7,770 bases of DNA, taken from an uncultured Candidatus Melainabacteria bacterium (GTDB taxonomy: Bacteria > Cyanobacteriota > Vampirovibrionia > Gastranaerophilales > Gastranaerophilaceae). Position numbers and translations under genes: made by a program. Of the stretch, positions 5,518 through 7,770 are shown piece by piece; position 1 is the stretch's first letter; every line of letters starts with the position of its first letter. The notes below the pieces were generated by a model, which worked only from the letters and a program-made list of their open reading frames with translations, did no database searches and was not told the origin of the DNA. The stretch is from NCBI GenBank assembly GCA_934675695.1, contig CAKURN010000063.1:1-7770 (forward strand), read 5' to 3'.

Positions 5518-5522
5518 AGGAG
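5518..5522 (+). promoter_or_regulatory. Ribosome binding site of the antiporter gene
   Basis: AGGAG ends 6 nt before the ATG at 5529, a standard Shine-Dalgarno site that fixes this start. Confidence 0.7.
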
Positions 5523-5528
5523 TTTTTT

Positions 5529-6464
5529 ATGATTGCTATTTTGATTAGTTTTTTATTGCTTGTTTTGGGCTTTGTATTAATGGTAAAAGGTGCAGACTTT
5601 TTTATTGAAGGTGCAAGTTCTCTAGCTTTAAAACTAAAAATCCCCCAAATCGTAATAGGACTAACGATAGTTGCAATGGGTACAAGTGCTCCGGAGGCTG
5701 CTGTCAGTATAACATCAGCTCTAAAAGGTACAGCAGGCATTGCAATAGGTAATATTGTAGGTTCAAATATTGTAAATGTTCTTTTGATTTTAGGCGTAAC
5801 GGCAATTATGATTACTTTACCTATCCAAAAAAACACAATAAAATACGAAATCCCATTTACTTGTTTTGTTAGTACTTTGCTGGTTTTGATGGGGTATTAT
5901 TTTCATACAATAAATAGATTGTGTGCTTTTGTTTTTATTGTTTTGTTTGTTTTATTTTTGTTGTATCTGTTGAAAATATCAAAAAATGTTGAAGAAGTCG
6001 ACGAAAATGCTTCTAATTTGTCAGCAATAAAAGTAATTTTATTTATAATAGGTGGAATAGTTGCTCTTGTTTGGGGAAGCGATTTAACAGTTAATAATGC
6101 AATTCAGATTGCTCATAAAATAGGCGTTTCAGATAGAATAATAGGGCTTACGGTTGTAGCGATTGGAACGAGTTTGCCTGAACTTGTTACTTGTATAATT
6201 GCAGCAATAAAAAAACAAGCAGATTTGGCTATTGGAAATATCATAGGTTCAAATATCTTTAATATTTTGTTTGTTTTGGGCTTAGCAGGCATGATTCAGC
6301 CGATGAAATATGAAAAAGCGTTTTTGTTTGATGGAATAGTGATGATTCTTTCGATATTGCTTTTATTTATTTATACAGTGAAAAAACGCCGATTAACCAG
6401 ACTCCAAGGCATTAGTTTTTTGGTGTTGTATATAGTTTATACGGTTTGTATGGTTTTAAAATAA
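5529..6464 (+). CDS. CaCA-family calcium/sodium antiporter (YrbG type), 311 aa
   Basis: This is an inner-membrane protein with about ten hydrophobic segments arranged as two homologous inverted halves. Each half carries the alpha-repeat: first GTSAPE (51-56) with GNIVGSN (74-80), second GTSLPE (213-218) with GNIIGSN (236-242). Glu56 and Glu218 correspond to the ion-coordinating glutamates of Methanocaldococcus NCX. The two halves are joined by a short acidic cytoplasmic linker (about 151-163, SKNVEEVDENAS). Length fits the TIGR00367 group (about 310-325 aa). The expected activity is exchange of Ca2+ for Na+ (or H+/K+ in some members); the ion pair cannot be read from sequence. It starts 31 bp after the protease with a good ribosome site and is followed after a single base by a glycosyltransferase gene, so it is probably in the same transcript. 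Confidence 0.93.
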   Translation: MIAILISFLLLVLGFVLMVKGADFFIEGASSLALKLKIPQIVIGLTIVAMGTSAPEAAVSITSALKGTAGIAIGNIVGSNIVNVLLILGVTAIMITLPIQKNTIKYEIPFTCFVSTLLVLMGYYFHTINRLCAFVFIVLFVLFLLYLLKISKNVEEVDENASNLSAIKVILFIIGGIVALVWGSDLTVNNAIQIAHKIGVSDRIIGLTVVAIGTSLPELVTCIIAAIKKQADLAIGNIIGSNIFNILFVLGLAGMIQPMKYEKAFLFDGIVMILSILLLFIYTVKKRRLTRLQGISFLVLYIVYTVCMVLK

Positions 6465-6465
6465 A

Positions 6466-7770
6466 ATGAAAAAAACAAAAATATTATCAGTCGTATTTTT
6501 CTGTTTGTTTGTAGTTTCTATGATTTTTACAATCATAACACGATTTGATGATATTTCTGTTCCTTATTTTAAAGGTGTTAGAAAAAGTATACAAGTCGAT
6601 GTTATCTACAAAAACGAGCCAAAAAAAATTTTCTATGACGAAAAACTCCCCGATGTTTCAATGAAAATCAAAGAAAACCATTTTCTTTTTGGCGAAAACA
6701 AATACAAAAAAATATCAAAAATAAATATAGAAGATGAGTCTTCTATAAAAGAACTTCAAATATACAATGAAAAACAAATAAAAAAATATGACAAAATCCC
6801 AAAAACAATAGAAATAAACAACGAAAAAAACATAATCGAAAAGTCTCTAATTTCATTTTTGTCGTTTTTTTACAATTACAAATTACATTTATTGTCTTAT
6901 GTGTTTTTGATTTTGGCTGTGAGTTTTTCAAGTATAAAATTCAACAACAAAGTTGTTTTTTGTTTGATCAGTTTTTTAGGCATAATGTTTAGAATATTAC
7001 AAATAAACGAAATTCCTTTTTGGGACGATGAAGTTTTTGTTTTGGTTCATACTTCTAATAGTGCAAAAATGGTTGATTTATTTAATGACCCCGGAAATCC
7101 GCCTTTGTTTTTTATATTGTTTAAAATTTGGAGAAGCATTTTTCAAAAAGAAGAATTTTTTAGATATATTAGTGTAATAACAGGACTTTTGTTTAATTTT
7201 TGCTTTTTTATTTATATAAAAAAATTCTTAAACGAAAAAAAAGCACTTTTTGGGTATTTTGTTGTTTCTATTTCTTTGATTTTGATTTATTTTTCTCAAG
7301 AAATCAGATGCTATATGCTTTTGATGCTTTTTTCGGTTTTGGGTGCGATTTTTTTGTTTGAATATAAAAGTAAAAAAACAAAAATTCTTTATTTAATAAA
7401 TTCTATTTTGCTTTTAAATACGCATTTTTACGGGTTTTTTATTTGGTTGTTTAATTTTGTTTTTGGGATAAGTATCTTCAAAAACAAAAAACAACGCTTA
7501 AAATCGTTTTTAATAAACAATGTTGTAGCTTTTTTGATTTTTATTCCTAATGTAATTTTTAAACAACAAAGTATAAATTCTAATTTTAATACCTGGATAC
7601 AAGTGCCGCATTTTAGAGATTTTGTCCAAGTTTTGAAAGATTTTTCTTCTTCAATGTTAATCTTGAGTTTGTTTTTTGTTGTTTTATTTTTCGTTTACAA
7701 AAAAACAAAAAGCCCAAGAAAAAAATTATTTCTAAAATACAATTTCCTAGCGATAGCTTCTGTTATTGTT
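6466..7770 (+). CDS. GT39/PMT-like integral membrane glycosyltransferase, N-terminal 435 aa (partial)
   Basis: The frame stays open from the ATG at 6466 to the window end, 435 codons. Residues 5-25 form a membrane segment. Residues about 27-135 are polar, lysine-rich and low in long hydrophobic runs, so they probably form an extracytoplasmic domain. From about 140 on the protein is a chain of membrane helices. Family features of lipid-linked sugar transferases of the GT-C fold are IPFWDDEVF (183-191, with the catalytic-type acidic residues on the first loop), the DPGNPPLFFILFKIW block (208-222), EEFFRYIS, and YFSQEIRCYMLL (275-286), equivalent to the common YSQEAR-Y motif. It would move a sugar from a polyprenyl-phosphate carrier to a protein, lipid or polymer outside the membrane; the acceptor is unknown. 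No ribosome site precedes it, and it begins one base after the antiporter stop, so it may be translationally coupled. It is extremely AT-rich. Confidence 0.75.
   Translation, partial: MKKTKILSVVFFCLFVVSMIFTIITRFDDISVPYFKGVRKSIQVDVIYKNEPKKIFYDEKLPDVSMKIKENHFLFGENKYKKISKINIEDESSIKELQIYNEKQIKKYDKIPKTIEINNEKNIIEKSLISFLSFFYNYKLHLLSYVFLILAVSFSSIKFNNKVVFCLISFLGIMFRILQINEIPFWDDEVFVLVHTSNSAKMVDLFNDPGNPPLFFILFKIWRSIFQKEEFFRYISVITGLLFNFCFFIYIKKFLNEKKALFGYFVVSISLILIYFSQEIRCYMLLMLFSVLGAIFLFEYKSKKTKILYLINSILLLNTHFYGFFIWLFNFVFGISIFKNKKQRLKSFLINNVVAFLIFIPNVIFKQQSINSNFNTWIQVPHFRDFVQVLKDFSSSMLILSLFFVVLFFVYKKTKSPRKKLFLKYNFLAIASVIV

Noticed and set aside
5516..5836. 106-codon minus-strand open frame opposite the antiporter
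   Set aside because: It is a mirror of the repetitive alpha-repeat coding sequence, with no ribosome site or recognisable domain.

Overview
The window is an AT-rich bacterial chromosome segment that uses the standard code (TGA is a real stop at 5495-5497) and is packed with housekeeping genes. It holds no mobile elements, CRISPR arrays, tRNAs or rRNAs that I can see. Both edges cut a gene. A rubredoxin and a TIGR01212-type radical SAM protein fit an anaerobic or microaerophilic lifestyle. The BioY, SpeD, OmpR-type regulator and CtpA-like protease look to me like those of the Cyanobacteria/Melainabacteria (Vampirovibrionia, e.g. Gastranaerophilales) group. That placement is an inference from memory and needs a phylogeny.

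Left block, minus strand (2202 down to 1): a promoter drives speD (AdoMet decarboxylase, polyamine synthesis). It is followed by rimI (N-acetyltransferase), a bioY-type biotin transporter that overlaps rimI by 7 bp, and the 5' end of polA (DNA polymerase I, 5' nuclease domain), which runs off the left edge. The four genes are tightly packed and probably share transcripts, with an extra promoter likely just before rimI.

Divergent intergenic region (about 2137-2349): it carries back-to-back promoters for speD and the rubredoxin gene, with a perfect 16-bp palindrome between them.

Right block, plus strand (2350 to 7770): rubredoxin (52 aa), a YhcC/YtqA-type radical SAM protein, an OmpR/PhoB-family response regulator, an S41 C-terminal processing protease whose start overlaps the regulator's stop by one base, a CaCA-family Na+/Ca2+ antiporter, and the N-terminal 435 residues of a GT39/PMT-like membrane glycosyltransferase that runs off the right edge. 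No histidine kinase lies next to the regulator.

I found no clear new multi-gene system. The most interesting signals are regulatory. Three genes (rimI, the radical SAM gene and the response regulator) lack a Shine-Dalgarno sequence and have a -10-like hexamer ending exactly 6 nt before the start codon, which suggests leaderless mRNAs. A four-codon upstream ORF ends in a TAATG overlap with an in-frame ATG of speD. A dyad abuts the -10 of the response-regulator gene. Also notable are the kinase-less regulator/protease pair and an unusual extracytoplasmic N-terminal region on the glycosyltransferase.
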